Source: Opitutia bacterium UBA7876
GTDB taxonomy: Bacteria > Verrucomicrobiota > Verrucomicrobiia > Opitutales > Seribacteraceae
NCBI GenBank assembly: GCA_002500665.1
Contig: DLRY01000025.1
Span: 1 to 16,392, forward strand
DNA length: 16,392 nt
Direction: 5' to 3'
Positions within the stretch are counted from its first letter, which is position 1. Every line of letters starts with the position of its first letter. This document shows, one piece after another, positions 1 to 7,231 of this stretch. The notes under the pieces were generated by a model. The model had not been told where the DNA came from. It ran no database searches and saw only the letters and a program-made list of their open reading frames with translations. The translations under genes and the position numbers were made by a program.

Positions 1-942
1 CCCTTCATCAACATCGGCCAGCGCCTCGAGGGAGTGGGCGAGAAGGAAGAACTGAAGGCCTTTACCACGGGTGGCTTCTTCGGGACGGAATACGGGCCCA
101 TGAACCTGCCCTACCCCGAGCAGGCCGTCCAGTCGGTCCAACCGCCCAAAGGCATGGAACCGGGCCGCTTCTCCAACCGCTACCGCCATTTCAAGAAACT
201 GATCGACCAGAACCCGGACCGCGGAAAGATGAGCGATTTCCAGCGCGAGTCGATGGTCCGGTCCCTGGAATCGGCCCACCGCCTGCTCCAGTCCGACGAG
301 AAAAAGGCTTTCGACCTGACCCTCGAGCCCAAGGAATCCTACGAGGCCTACGACACGGGGCGCTTCGGACGGGGTTGCCTGTTGGCACGGCGCCTGGTCG
401 AGGAAGGGGCCCGCTTCATCGAGGTGACCACCGAGTACGTTCCCTTCCTGCACTGGGACACCCATGAAAACGGACACACCACGGTGGCCCGCATGAAGAA
501 GGAAATCGACCGACCGATCGCACAGTTGATCCGCGACCTCGACAAATCGGGCAGGCTCGACCGGACCTTGGTCATTATTGCGAGCGAGTTCAGCCGGGAC
601 GCGATGATCGAGGGAATACCCGGATCGAATGCCCGCGACCAATCCCGGGCAAAAACCGACAAGCTCAAGGAAATGAAGCACTTCGGCCTGCACCGCCACT
701 TTACGGGCGGAACCAGCGTGGCCATGTTCGGCGGGGGGGTCAAAAAAGGATTCGTTTACGGGAAGACGGCGGACGAGCGTCCCTTGATGGCGATCGAAAA
801 CCCGCTTTCCATCGAGGACCTGCACGCCACCATCTTCACCGCCATGGGCATCAATCCGAAGACCGCCTACGAGGTGGAGAAGCGTCCCTTCTACGCGACC
901 AAGGACGGAATCGGCAAGCCCGCCAACGGGATATTCGCCTGA
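1..942 (+). CDS. DUF1501 family protein, 3' part only
   Basis: The frame is open from base 1, so the true start lies upstream and 313 C-terminal residues are visible. The text fits DUF1501 (alkaline phosphatase/sulfatase-like fold): a YDTGRFGRGCLLARRLVEEG block, then HWDTHENG with putative metal-binding D and H, then TLVIIASEFSRD where most relatives have a GEFGR motif, then MFGGGVKKGFVYG and IEDLHATIFTAMGI near the end. These proteins are abundant in Planctomycetes and Verrucomicrobia and usually sit beside DUF1549/DUF1553 cytochrome-like genes; that partner would be upstream of the window. Most members carry a Tat or Sec signal, which cannot be seen here. The true enzymatic activity of the family is not established. 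The sulfatase gene starts 20 bases after the stop on the same strand, so co-transcription is likely. A GTG at base 34 is an internal codon and probably not the start. Confidence 0.88.
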   Translation, partial: PFINIGQRLEGVGEKEELKAFTTGGFFGTEYGPMNLPYPEQAVQSVQPPKGMEPGRFSNRYRHFKKLIDQNPDRGKMSDFQRESMVRSLESAHRLLQSDEKKAFDLTLEPKESYEAYDTGRFGRGCLLARRLVEEGARFIEVTTEYVPFLHWDTHENGHTTVARMKKEIDRPIAQLIRDLDKSGRLDRTLVIIASEFSRDAMIEGIPGSNARDQSRAKTDKLKEMKHFGLHRHFTGGTSVAMFGGGVKKGFVYGKTADERPLMAIENPLSIEDLHATIFTAMGINPKTAYEVEKRPFYATKDGIGKPANGIFA

Positions 943-962
943 TCCGACCCTACCCTTTCTTC

Positions 963-2297
963 ATGATGAAACGAATCCCCACCCTTCTTTGCGTACTTTT
1001 GGCCGCCATTCCGCTCCTCGGGGCCAAGAAACCGAACATAATCTGCATCCTGGTCGACGACCTGGGCTACAGCGACCTGTCCTCCTTCGGGGGGAAGGAC
1101 ATCAGGACCCCGGCCATCGACAAGCTGATGGGGGCGGGCATGCGCTTCGACCAGTTCTACGCCAACTGCACGGTCTGCACGCCCACCCGGGCCTCCCTCT
1201 TGACGGGCCGCTACCCGGACCTTGTGGGGGCCCCCGGGGTGATCCGCCAGAACAAGGAGAGCAACTGGGGCTTCTTCCGGCCGACCGGGCCCACCCTGCC
1301 CGAGCTGATGAGCAAGGCGGGCTACCACACGGGAATGGTGGGCAAGTGGCACTTGGGCTATTCGTCCCCCAACCTGCCCAACGACCACGGGTTCGATTTC
1401 TTCCACGGGTTCCTCGGGGACATGATGGACGACTACTGGACCCACTTGCGGGGCGGGGTCAACTGGATGCGCAAGAACAAGGAGGTGATCAAGCCAAAGG
1501 GCCACGCCACCGAGATCTTCAGCCAATGGGCCATCGACTATATGAAGGAGCAGTCGGCCGACAAGAAGAAGCCCTTCTTCCTCTATTTGGCCTACAACGC
1601 CCCCCACTTCCCCATTCAGCCCCCCAAGGACTGGCTGGAGAAGGTCAGGAAGCGCGAGCCGCAACTGAGCCAGAAACGGGCCACCAACGTCGCCTTCGTT
1701 GAGCACATGGACCACGAGATCGGCAAGGTGCTCGATGCGGTCGGGGAACTGGGCATCGAGAAGGATACCCTGATCACCTTTTCCTCCGACAATGGGGGAT
1801 CCATCCCCCACGCCGCCACCAACGATCCCTGGCGCGGAGGCAAGCAGGAGCACTGGGAGGGCGGAATACGCGTCCCGACTTGCGCCGTATGGCCGGGGAA
1901 GATCCCCGTGGGCCGAAGCGACGAGCTGGGCATCACGATGGACTATCTGCCCACTTTCTGCGAGATCGCGGGGATCGAGGTGAAGCATGAGATCGAGGGA
2001 AAAAGCCTCGCCCCGATCTGGCTCGAGGGAGCCAAGGGCGATCCCAACCGGACCCTCATCTGGATCAGGCGGGAAGGAAACAACCGCTACCAGGGACGGG
2101 CCTACTACGCCATCCGCAAGGGCGACTGGAAGCTCCTCCAGAACCATCCCTTCGAACCCATGCAGCTGGTCAACCTGAAGAACGATCCCGCGGAGAAGAA
2201 CCCCAAGCCCCCGCACGGAAAGGTCGCGCAGGATTTGATCCGCACCCTCATGAAGCACCTCCAGAAAGCCGGGCGCATCCCTTGGCAGAAGCCCTGA
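963..2297 (+). CDS. secreted Cys-type sulfatase (arylsulfatase family)
   Basis: This 444-residue protein has a signal peptide (about residues 1-21, MMKRIPTLLCVLLAAIPLLG then AKKPN), so it acts outside the cytoplasm. Sulfatase features run in order: the metal-binding LVDD (D32, D33), the signature CTPTR with Cys72 as the residue to be oxidised to formylglycine and R76 completing C-x-P-x-R, GKWHLG (K128, H130), APHFP (H215), SSDNGG (D276, N277) and GGKQEHWEGG (K294). All main catalytic positions of family S1 are present, so it should hydrolyse a sulfate ester once matured by a formylglycine-generating enzyme or anSME encoded elsewhere. The natural substrate cannot be read from the sequence; sulfated algal or animal glycans are typical for marine relatives. 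Start chosen at ATG 963, preceded by a pyrimidine-rich stretch with no Shine-Dalgarno; a second ATG follows at once. It sits between DUF1501 and two hydroxyproline-type enzymes. Confidence 0.93.
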   Translation: MMKRIPTLLCVLLAAIPLLGAKKPNIICILVDDLGYSDLSSFGGKDIRTPAIDKLMGAGMRFDQFYANCTVCTPTRASLLTGRYPDLVGAPGVIRQNKESNWGFFRPTGPTLPELMSKAGYHTGMVGKWHLGYSSPNLPNDHGFDFFHGFLGDMMDDYWTHLRGGVNWMRKNKEVIKPKGHATEIFSQWAIDYMKEQSADKKKPFFLYLAYNAPHFPIQPPKDWLEKVRKREPQLSQKRATNVAFVEHMDHEIGKVLDAVGELGIEKDTLITFSSDNGGSIPHAATNDPWRGGKQEHWEGGIRVPTCAVWPGKIPVGRSDELGITMDYLPTFCEIAGIEVKHEIEGKSLAPIWLEGAKGDPNRTLIWIRREGNNRYQGRAYYAIRKGDWKLLQNHPFEPMQLVNLKNDPAEKNPKPPHGKVAQDLIRTLMKHLQKAGRIPWQKP

Positions 2298-2373
2298 GGA
2301 GCCGGCCGGACCGACCATACGGGATGCTTTCATCTCGACTTTCCCCCTTTCATCGCCTTCCCTTTTCTTGCTC

Positions 2374-3327
2374 ATGACCCCAACCGACGACCCGATCTTC
2401 CGAGGGTGCATACCCGCCCTCATGACTCCCTGCAACGCGGACCGTTCCCCCGACTACGACAACCTGGTCGCAACGGGGAAAGGCCTCATGGACGCAGGCA
2501 TGCGGGGGATGGTCTACTGCGGGTCGATGGGGGACTGGCCCCTACTCACCGACGACGAGCGCCAAGAGGGCGTCCGCAGGCTGGTGGAAGCGGGCGTGCC
2601 CACGGTTGTGGGGACGGGTGCCCAGAACACGAGGCAGGCGGTTTCCCATGCCGCCCATGCCAAGGAAGTCGGGGCGGACGGGCTGATGGTCATTCCCAGG
2701 GTCCTTTCGCGGGGCACTTCCCCTTCCGCCCAGAAGGATCATTTCTCGGCCATCCTCGAAGCGGGCGGCGATTTGCCCGCGGTCATCTACAACAGCCCTT
2801 ACTATGGGTTCGAGACCAAGGCCGACCTTTTCTTCGAGCTGCGGGACAGGCACCCGAACCTGATCGGGTTCAAGGAATTTGGGGGCTCCGCTTCGCTCAG
2901 CTACGCGGCCGAGCACATCACCAGCGGCAACCCCGACTTAACCCTCATGGTAGGGGTCGACACCCAGGTCCTGCATGGTTTCCTCAACTGCGGGGCCGGA
3001 GGAGCCATCACGGGGGTGGGCAACGCCCTGCCCGCCCAGGTCCTGCGCCTGATCGAGCTTTGCGAACGGGGAGCCCAGGGCGATCCCGAGGCCATCCGGC
3101 TGGCCACCGAGCTCAATGATGCGATGAGCGTATTGTCGACCTTCGACGAGGGCCCCGACCTGGTCCTCTACTACAAGGAGCTGATGACGCTCGAGGGCCA
3201 TGAGGGATACGAGTCGCATTTCAATGCCAACGATTCCCTGAGCCAAAGCCAGAAGGCTCACCTTCATCAACAGTGGGAACAATTCAAGAACTGGTGGGCG
3301 GTCTGGCCGGGCGTTTCCGAATCCTGA
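2374..3327 (+). CDS. HypD-like DHDPS-family enzyme (probable pyrroline-4-hydroxy-2-carboxylate deaminase)
   Basis: A 317-residue class I aldolase-type barrel of the dihydrodipicolinate synthase/N-acetylneuraminate lyase superfamily, normal in length. The Schiff-base lysine is K167 in IGFKEFGG and the catalytic tyrosine is Y139 in VIYNSPYYG. The usual GGTxGE loop is replaced by YCGSMGDWPLLTDDER (from residue 48), so it is not a lysine-pathway DapA. This loop, GLMVIPRVLSRGT and the FDEGPDLVLYYK block near the C terminus resemble, from memory, the HypD type that converts delta1-pyrroline-4-hydroxy-2-carboxylate to 2-oxoglutarate semialdehyde plus ammonia in hydroxyproline breakdown. The start is ATG 2374; an in-frame TTG at 2368 would add only two residues. 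The next gene starts 14 bases downstream. A sugar-acid dehydratase/aldolase of the same superfamily is the main alternative. Family is certain, exact reaction probable. Confidence 0.85.
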   Translation: MTPTDDPIFRGCIPALMTPCNADRSPDYDNLVATGKGLMDAGMRGMVYCGSMGDWPLLTDDERQEGVRRLVEAGVPTVVGTGAQNTRQAVSHAAHAKEVGADGLMVIPRVLSRGTSPSAQKDHFSAILEAGGDLPAVIYNSPYYGFETKADLFFELRDRHPNLIGFKEFGGSASLSYAAEHITSGNPDLTLMVGVDTQVLHGFLNCGAGGAITGVGNALPAQVLRLIELCERGAQGDPEAIRLATELNDAMSVLSTFDEGPDLVLYYKELMTLEGHEGYESHFNANDSLSQSQKAHLHQQWEQFKNWWAVWPGVSES

Positions 3328-3341
3328 GCTTCTCGATTCCC

Positions 3342-4448
3342 ATGAAAATCACCAAGATCACAGCCTGGCAGGTCGACCTGCCCCTGCACGAGGGAAACTA
3401 CAAGTGGTCCGGCGGAAAGTCGGTCGACGTCTTCGACAGCACGCTAGTGCGGGTCGAGACGGATGCCGGGGTTACGGGCTACGGCGAAGCCTGCCCGCTC
3501 GGCCCGGTCTACCTGCCCTCCTACGCAAAGGGCGTCCGGGCGGGCCTGTCCGAGCTGGCCCCCGCCCTCATCGGCGAGGACCCGACCCAGCTGGGCAAGC
3601 TCAACCAGGTCATGGATCAGGCCATGAAGGGGCACCCCTACGTCAAGGCACCCGTAGACGTGGCCTGCTGGGACGTTCTCGGCAAGGTGGCGAATTTGCC
3701 CGCCAGCGACCTGCTGGGCGGAACATACGGAGAGGACTTCGTCCTTTACCGGGCGATTTCCCAGCAGAGCCCGGAGGAGATGGCCCGGAACGTCCAAGGC
3801 TACCGCGAGGAGGGATACCGCAGGTTCCAGCTCAAGGTGGGGGGCGATCCCGACGTCGATATCGAACGCATCCGCCAAGTGGCCGCCGTTCTGCAGCCGG
3901 GGGACAAATTGGTCGCCGACGCGAACACGGGCTGGCTCAAGCACGAGGCCATGCGGGTGGTGCGGGCGGTCAGGGACGTGGACGTCTATATCGAGCAGCC
4001 CTGCCTGCGCTACGAGGATTGCCTGTCGGTACGGCGCAACACCGACCATCCCTTCGTGATGGACGAGTCGATCGACGGAATACCCGAGATTTTGCGCGGC
4101 GAGCAGGACCTGGCCATGGACGTGGTCAACATCAAGATCAGCAAGTTCGGTGGGCTCACCAAGGCCCGACAGGCCCGCGACCTGTGTGTTTCACTGGGAA
4201 TAGCAATGACCCTGGAGGATACCTGGGGCGGGGACGTCGTAACGGCCGCCATCGCTCACTTGGCCCACAGTACGCCGACCGAGTTTCTCTTTACCTCGAC
4301 CGATTTCAACAGCTACGTGACCCGTTCCATCGCCGACGGGGCCCCTCAAAGGAAGAATGGTCGGCTGGCGGCTCCCCGGACCCCTGGACTGGGAATCGAG
4401 CCGATGGAGGAAATCCTCTCCGGCGAACCGGCTCTCGAGGTCGGCTGA
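3342..4448 (+). CDS. enolase-superfamily cis-3-hydroxyproline dehydratase / hydroxyproline(-betaine) epimerase-like
   Basis: A 368-residue member of the mandelate racemase/muconate lactonizing enzyme group. Metal ligands appear as D193 (VADANTGW), E218 (VYIEQP) and D241 (VMDESIDG). The two opposed catalytic lysines are K165 (RFQLKVGG) and K265 (VVNIKISKFGG), and EDTWGGD follows at 292-298. Having both lysines fits a 1,1-proton transfer or a dehydration. From memory, the characterised cis-3-hydroxy-L-proline dehydratase of the superfamily also uses K165 and K265, and the related hydroxyproline-betaine 2-epimerase (HpbD) uses a similar pair. Those are the two best candidates; the sequence alone does not choose between them. 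The start is ATG 3342, since MKITKITAW is a typical N terminus; an upstream in-frame ATG at 3273 lies inside the HypD-like gene. It is the last gene of this + strand run and ends 22 bases from the convergent transporter gene. Confidence 0.86.
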   Translation: MKITKITAWQVDLPLHEGNYKWSGGKSVDVFDSTLVRVETDAGVTGYGEACPLGPVYLPSYAKGVRAGLSELAPALIGEDPTQLGKLNQVMDQAMKGHPYVKAPVDVACWDVLGKVANLPASDLLGGTYGEDFVLYRAISQQSPEEMARNVQGYREEGYRRFQLKVGGDPDVDIERIRQVAAVLQPGDKLVADANTGWLKHEAMRVVRAVRDVDVYIEQPCLRYEDCLSVRRNTDHPFVMDESIDGIPEILRGEQDLAMDVVNIKISKFGGLTKARQARDLCVSLGIAMTLEDTWGGDVVTAAIAHLAHSTPTEFLFTSTDFNSYVTRSIADGAPQRKNGRLAAPRTPGLGIEPMEEILSGEPALEVG

Positions 4449-4470
4449 GCGAAGTTGCCCGGACGAAAGC

Positions 4471-5736
4471 CTAGGCCGCGGCTTCCTGCTGGGGTTCCTT
4501 GAACGCGAGGGCAAAGACGACAAGTACGACGGCGGCCATAATGGCGGGGAAGTACCAGACTGCCGGCCAGTCAAGCACGCCGTCGGTCGTTTGACGGGCA
4601 TTCCACCAGCCGTTGAGCAACCCTCCCACGAACATGCCCGCCCCAAGGGTGACGAAGGCGATGAAACCCTGGGCTCCGGAGCGCACGTCGTCGGGAGCGG
4701 CCTTGTCGACGTAGAGCTGGCCCGTGACGAAGAAAAAGTCGTAGCAGATACCGTGGAACAGGACGCCGAGGAAAAGCAAGGCGTGGGTCTGGGCATCGGC
4801 CTCGGCAAAGAGGACGTAACGCGCGACCCAGAAGAACATGCCGACCATGAGCATCTTCTTGACACCGAGCTTACGGAAGAAAAACGGGACCAAGAGGAGA
4901 AAGAAAATCTCCGAGACCTGTCCGAGGGTCATGACCCCTTCCGAGTTGGCCACGCCCATTTCCTTGAGGAATCCGTTGGCGGACTGGAAATAGAAGGACA
5001 GCGGAATGCAGACGAGAAAGGAGCAGACGATGAAGACGGCAAAGGACGGGTCCTTCATCAGGCGGAGGGCCTTCAGACCAAGGACCTCGGCCGGGGAGAC
5101 CGTCTTGCCCTTGAGCTTCGGCGGGGTGTTGGGGAGACTGAAGGAGTACAGCCCCAGGGCAATCGATACGAAGGCCCCTATCTGAAAGGGCGTGGAAGTC
5201 ATCGCTATGGATTCCCACTCGGATGGAGGCGCTTCCCCACCAAGAAAGGCGGGCCAGGCGAACTGGTAGGCTTCTCCCGCAAAGAAGCTGCTCCCAACGA
5301 TGAACCCGGAGGCAATCCATCCGATCGTACCGAGGGTCCGGATGGGCGGAAACTGCTTCTGCGGATCGTTCATGTTCTGGAAACAGATTGAATTGGCGAG
5401 AGCCAGGGTGGGCATGTAGCAAACCAGATGCAGAAGGAGGAAGGGGTAAAAATCATCCCAGGTCTGGGAATTCCCGACCACCAGAAGACAGGCTCCACCA
5501 ACCAGATGAAGAAAGCCGAAAACTTTCTCGGTTGGGAAAAACCGGTCGGCGATCATGCCCACGATAAAGGGCGAGATCATGGCCGCCACACCGGTCGCGG
5601 CATAGGCGGTTCCCCTAAGCCCGGCCTCCACGTCCAAGGTCCCCAGAAAGGTCCACATGGGGACGTACCAGACCCCCCAGATGAAGAACTGGAGGAACAT
5701 CATGATGCAGAAGCGAACTGTGAGGGAAGAATTCAT
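4471..5736 (-). CDS. MFS transporter, nucleoside:H+ symporter (NupG/XapB-like) type
   Basis: A 421-residue inner-membrane protein with about twelve hydrophobic segments, starting MNSSLTVRFCIMMFLQFFIW. The opening FFIWGVWYVPM, the GMIADRFFP loop after the second helix, ANSICFQNMNDPQKQFPPIR and RTLGTIGWI are typical of the nucleoside:H+ symporter branch of the major facilitator superfamily (Nuc_H_symport type). In Verrucomicrobia and Planctomycetes this branch is widespread and often lies beside sugar or amino-acid catabolic genes, so the real substrate may not be a nucleoside. It is convergent with the hydroxyproline-type run, leaving 22 bases between the two stops, and could serve that pathway or be independent. 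A candidate promoter and a short direct repeat lie upstream (see those entries). No Shine-Dalgarno precedes the ATG beyond a weak TAAGG about 12 bases away. Confidence 0.88.
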   Translation of the reverse strand: MNSSLTVRFCIMMFLQFFIWGVWYVPMWTFLGTLDVEAGLRGTAYAATGVAAMISPFIVGMIADRFFPTEKVFGFLHLVGGACLLVVGNSQTWDDFYPFLLLHLVCYMPTLALANSICFQNMNDPQKQFPPIRTLGTIGWIASGFIVGSSFFAGEAYQFAWPAFLGGEAPPSEWESIAMTSTPFQIGAFVSIALGLYSFSLPNTPPKLKGKTVSPAEVLGLKALRLMKDPSFAVFIVCSFLVCIPLSFYFQSANGFLKEMGVANSEGVMTLGQVSEIFFLLLVPFFFRKLGVKKMLMVGMFFWVARYVLFAEADAQTHALLFLGVLFHGICYDFFFVTGQLYVDKAAPDDVRSGAQGFIAFVTLGAGMFVGGLLNGWWNARQTTDGVLDWPAVWYFPAIMAAVVLVVFALAFKEPQQEAAA

Positions 5737-5757
5737 AGGCTGTAAGGTTACAAGCTC

Positions 5758-5787
5758 ATCCTAGGGATGGGCGGGCGGTTCTATCAA
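5758..5787 (-). promoter_or_regulatory. candidate promoter of the MFS transporter gene
   Basis: Read on the - strand, TTGATA (5787-5782) and TAGGAT (5763-5758) are 18 bases apart. They match the sigma-70 consensus at five and four of six positions. The start codon at 5736 lies 21 bases below the -10 element, giving a leader of roughly 15 bases. This is a motif match by eye only. Confidence 0.35.
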
Positions 5788-5817
5788 CCAGTAAATTGTG
5801 CTACGGATGGACAAAGC

Positions 5818-5839
5818 AACCAAGAAGGATAACCAAGAA
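5818..5839. repeat. tandem 9-base direct repeat AACCAAGAA upstream of the MFS gene
   Basis: AACCAAGAA occurs at 5818-5826 and again at 5831-5839, a 13-base period. The copies lie 31-52 bases upstream of the candidate -35 element of the transporter gene, where an activator site would be placed. The repeat is seen directly; a regulatory role is inferred. Confidence 0.5.
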
Positions 5840-5856
5840 AGGTAGCACCCTCCCTG

Positions 5857-5882
5857 GCAAGCTTTTGCAAGCAAAGGCTTGC
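5857..5882. repeat. three-part inverted repeat able to form alternative hairpins
   Basis: GCAAGC at 5857-5862, TTTT, GCAAGC at 5867-5872, AAAG, then GCTTGC at 5877-5882. The last block can pair with either of the first two, so two mutually exclusive 6-bp stems are possible. It lies just past the end of the - strand DUF4190 gene (stop at 5888) and may stop transcription or protect the 3' end, although no clean U-tract follows. Confidence 0.45.
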
Positions 5883-5887
5883 TTATC

Positions 5888-6145
5888 TCACATTCCGGTC
5901 AGGATGGCGAGGCCACCGAAGGCTACTTGAACGACGATGACGACGATGGTGAGAATACAACCGACCATGCCGCATATCTTGCCGGCATTCGTAATGCCCC
6001 TACCTTCGGGATCCATAGTTCCGGCATCCATTTCCTTGAGGTCTGCCGAGCCCATGATCCAAGCAGGGATTGCCGTAAAAATTCCACAGCAAACCAAGCC
6101 CAATATTCCAAGAATGAGGATTAACGTTCCGCGGTGAGGTTTCAT
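5888..6145 (-). CDS. DUF4190-type small membrane protein (85 aa)
   Basis: An 85-residue protein with two hydrophobic segments (about residues 7-31 and 54-82) joined by a short polar loop, GSADLKEMDAGTMDPEGRG. The pattern of a first helix, an IMG-xx-DLKEM-DAG loop, and GRGITNAGKICGMVG leading into a second helix is typical of DUF4190, a family of small membrane proteins without known function. An AAAGG Shine-Dalgarno lies about 9 bases before the ATG at 6145. It is alone on the - strand, with 159 bases of non-coding sequence to the next gene. Coding density and a complete domain support a real gene despite its size. Confidence 0.8.
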   Translation of the reverse strand: MKPHRGTLILILGILGLVCCGIFTAIPAWIMGSADLKEMDAGTMDPEGRGITNAGKICGMVGCILTIVVIVVQVAFGGLAILTGM

Positions 6146-6166
6146 GAGCTAGAGCCTTTCCAATAG

Positions 6167-6193
6167 TTAACCGATGTCAACACGCAATTAACC
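6167..6193 (-). promoter_or_regulatory. paired GGTTAA boxes flanking a TTGACA-like element
   Basis: On the - strand GGTTAA occurs at 6193-6188 and 6172-6167, exactly 21 bases (two helical turns) apart. A perfect TTGACA lies between them at 6180-6175. No convincing -10 hexamer is found at the right distance, so promoter status is uncertain. The boxes lie 22-48 bases upstream of the DUF4190 start at 6145. The rest of the 159-base gap up to 6304 shows nothing recognisable. Confidence 0.3.
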
Positions 6194-6304
6194 AAAATGT
6201 GCATAAACCGAAAGAAATTCTGCCCCAGACCATTCGGGAGCAATATGAAGAAGCGTATGCCAAAGGTTATCGTTCGCCTATCCGCAAGCCGGAGAACCAA
6301 ATGG

Positions 6305-6790
6305 TCAATTCCCCGACAAGGCCTTCCACTCTTTTTCGCTAGCCACCGACTTCTGGAATTCCATGAGGATCAGCCATTTTCCTTTCCTCTTTACGAGCAG
6401 GGCCTCGAAATGAACGTAAGCCTTCTTCCATTCCTCTCCTTTCCTCCTGCTCGAGTAGAGGAAGATGCCCGTCTCATGAGCGGTGTCCTTGCCAAGGATA
6501 CGATCACCGAACCGAAATTCCACCCGGGCCTCCATCATGCCGGCCCGCGTATCGGCAAATTCCTTGCCCCACCTGAGCAAGGCTTGGCTTAGGAGCTCGG
6601 ATTCACTTTTTCCTCCACTGACCAGTACGCCATCCGGGTGACAAGTCGCCCGATAGGCTTCTAGGTCACCCGTGCGAACGGCCTCCGAAACCTTTGCCCA
6701 GTATTGATCCAGCTCTGCATGCTTGCCCGAGCCCAGCAAAAGGCATCCGAGAAAAAGATAAACAAGGGCCAACCGAATCAAGCTTGTCAT
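6305..6790 (-). CDS. exported NTF2/SnoaL-like (DUF4440-type) protein
   Basis: With the start at ATG 6790 this is a 161-residue protein. It begins with a hydrophobic export signal (residues 4-21, LIRLALVYLFLGCLLLG) and continues with a cone-shaped NTF2-like fold pattern: a helix with the motif YWAKVSEAVRTGDLEAY, then CHPDGVLVSGG, then alternating strands ending in LVKRKGKWLILMEFQKS. Such domains in secreted proteins often act as binding or association modules; no enzyme residues can be assigned. Cys16 in the signal region is a poor lipobox (FLGC). An upstream in-frame ATG at 6808 overlaps the preceding gene; ATG 6790 is preferred because a GGATGAGG Shine-Dalgarno lies about 8 bases before it and it starts 2 bases after the stop of the DUF2752 gene. 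It is probably co-transcribed and translationally linked with that gene. Confidence 0.72.
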   Translation of the reverse strand: MTSLIRLALVYLFLGCLLLGSGKHAELDQYWAKVSEAVRTGDLEAYRATCHPDGVLVSGGKSESELLSQALLRWGKEFADTRAGMMEARVEFRFGDRILGKDTAHETGIFLYSSRRKGEEWKKAYVHFEALLVKRKGKWLILMEFQKSVASEKEWKALSGN

Positions 6791-6792
6791 TC

Positions 6793-7215
6793 TCACGGCC
6801 TCATCCATTCAAAATATGAAAAAGGAAGGTTCCTGAGAACTCCGAAGGCCAAGGCCAGAAAGCCAAAAACCAGCAGAACGGCGGAAAGCTTACTTGGAAA
6901 CTTATACTCGCGGTTCTCGAGGATGCCTACCCAAGCCGAACGGACGATGAAAAAGGCCGCCAAGGGGGCAAAGGAAACGAAGAGGGGGTTGAAGGAGAGG
7001 GCCTTCGTTACTTTTCCTTCGACAAGGGCGTCGCAAGCCCGGGTGGCTCCGCAGCCCGGGCAATACAGCCCGGTGAGCTTTTGGAAGAAACAAGGCGGAA
7101 AAAAACCATGAACGGAGGGATCGAATAAGAAAAGCAGGGCAACCGAAAAAAGGCCTGCGCCAACGCCGAGAAGCCAGAATTTTCTTGGCGTAAACTTTCG
7201 GGGAAGAATGGTCAC
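6793..7215 (-). CDS. DUF2752 membrane protein
   Basis: A 140-residue protein with about three membrane helices, using GTG 7215. A positively charged N terminus (LPRKFTPRKFW) precedes the first helix. The family signature is clear: FDPSVHGFFPPCFFQKLTGL then YCPGCGATRACDALVEG, with C52 and C55 forming a CPGC pair and C42 nearby. DUF2752 proteins have no established function; the conserved cysteines suggest metal or redox chemistry at the membrane surface, which is inference. A TTG at 7257 would add 14 residues and overlap the CD225 gene by 26 bases; the shorter start leaves 16 bases between genes and gives a more natural N terminus, but its Shine-Dalgarno is poor. CD225 and DUF2752 genes are, from memory, frequent neighbours in Bacteroidetes and Verrucomicrobia, which supports a joint role. 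Confidence 0.83.
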   Translation of the reverse strand: MTILPRKFTPRKFWLLGVGAGLFSVALLFLFDPSVHGFFPPCFFQKLTGLYCPGCGATRACDALVEGKVTKALSFNPLFVSFAPLAAFFIVRSAWVGILENREYKFPSKLSAVLLVFGFLALAFGVLRNLPFSYFEWMRP

Positions 7216-7231
7216 GTCCAAAAAAGGGATG

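Noticed and set aside
891..2435. 514-codon open frame antisense to the sulfatase
   Set aside because: It mirrors a GC-rich gene with strong third-position bias; the translation is low-complexity (V, G, L, P-rich) and matches no family, while the sulfatase frame has full motifs.
4449..4470. Terminator between the convergent enolase-type and MFS genes
   Set aside because: The 22-base gap contains no stem longer than 4 bp.
3404..4474. 356-codon + strand frame overlapping the enolase-superfamily gene
   Set aside because: Arg/Gly/Pro-rich text typical of a frame shadow; the overlapping frame has all catalytic residues.
4357..5391. 344-codon + strand frame antisense to the MFS transporter
   Set aside because: Very charged, no hydrophobic core or motif; the opposite strand encodes a complete twelve-helix transporter.
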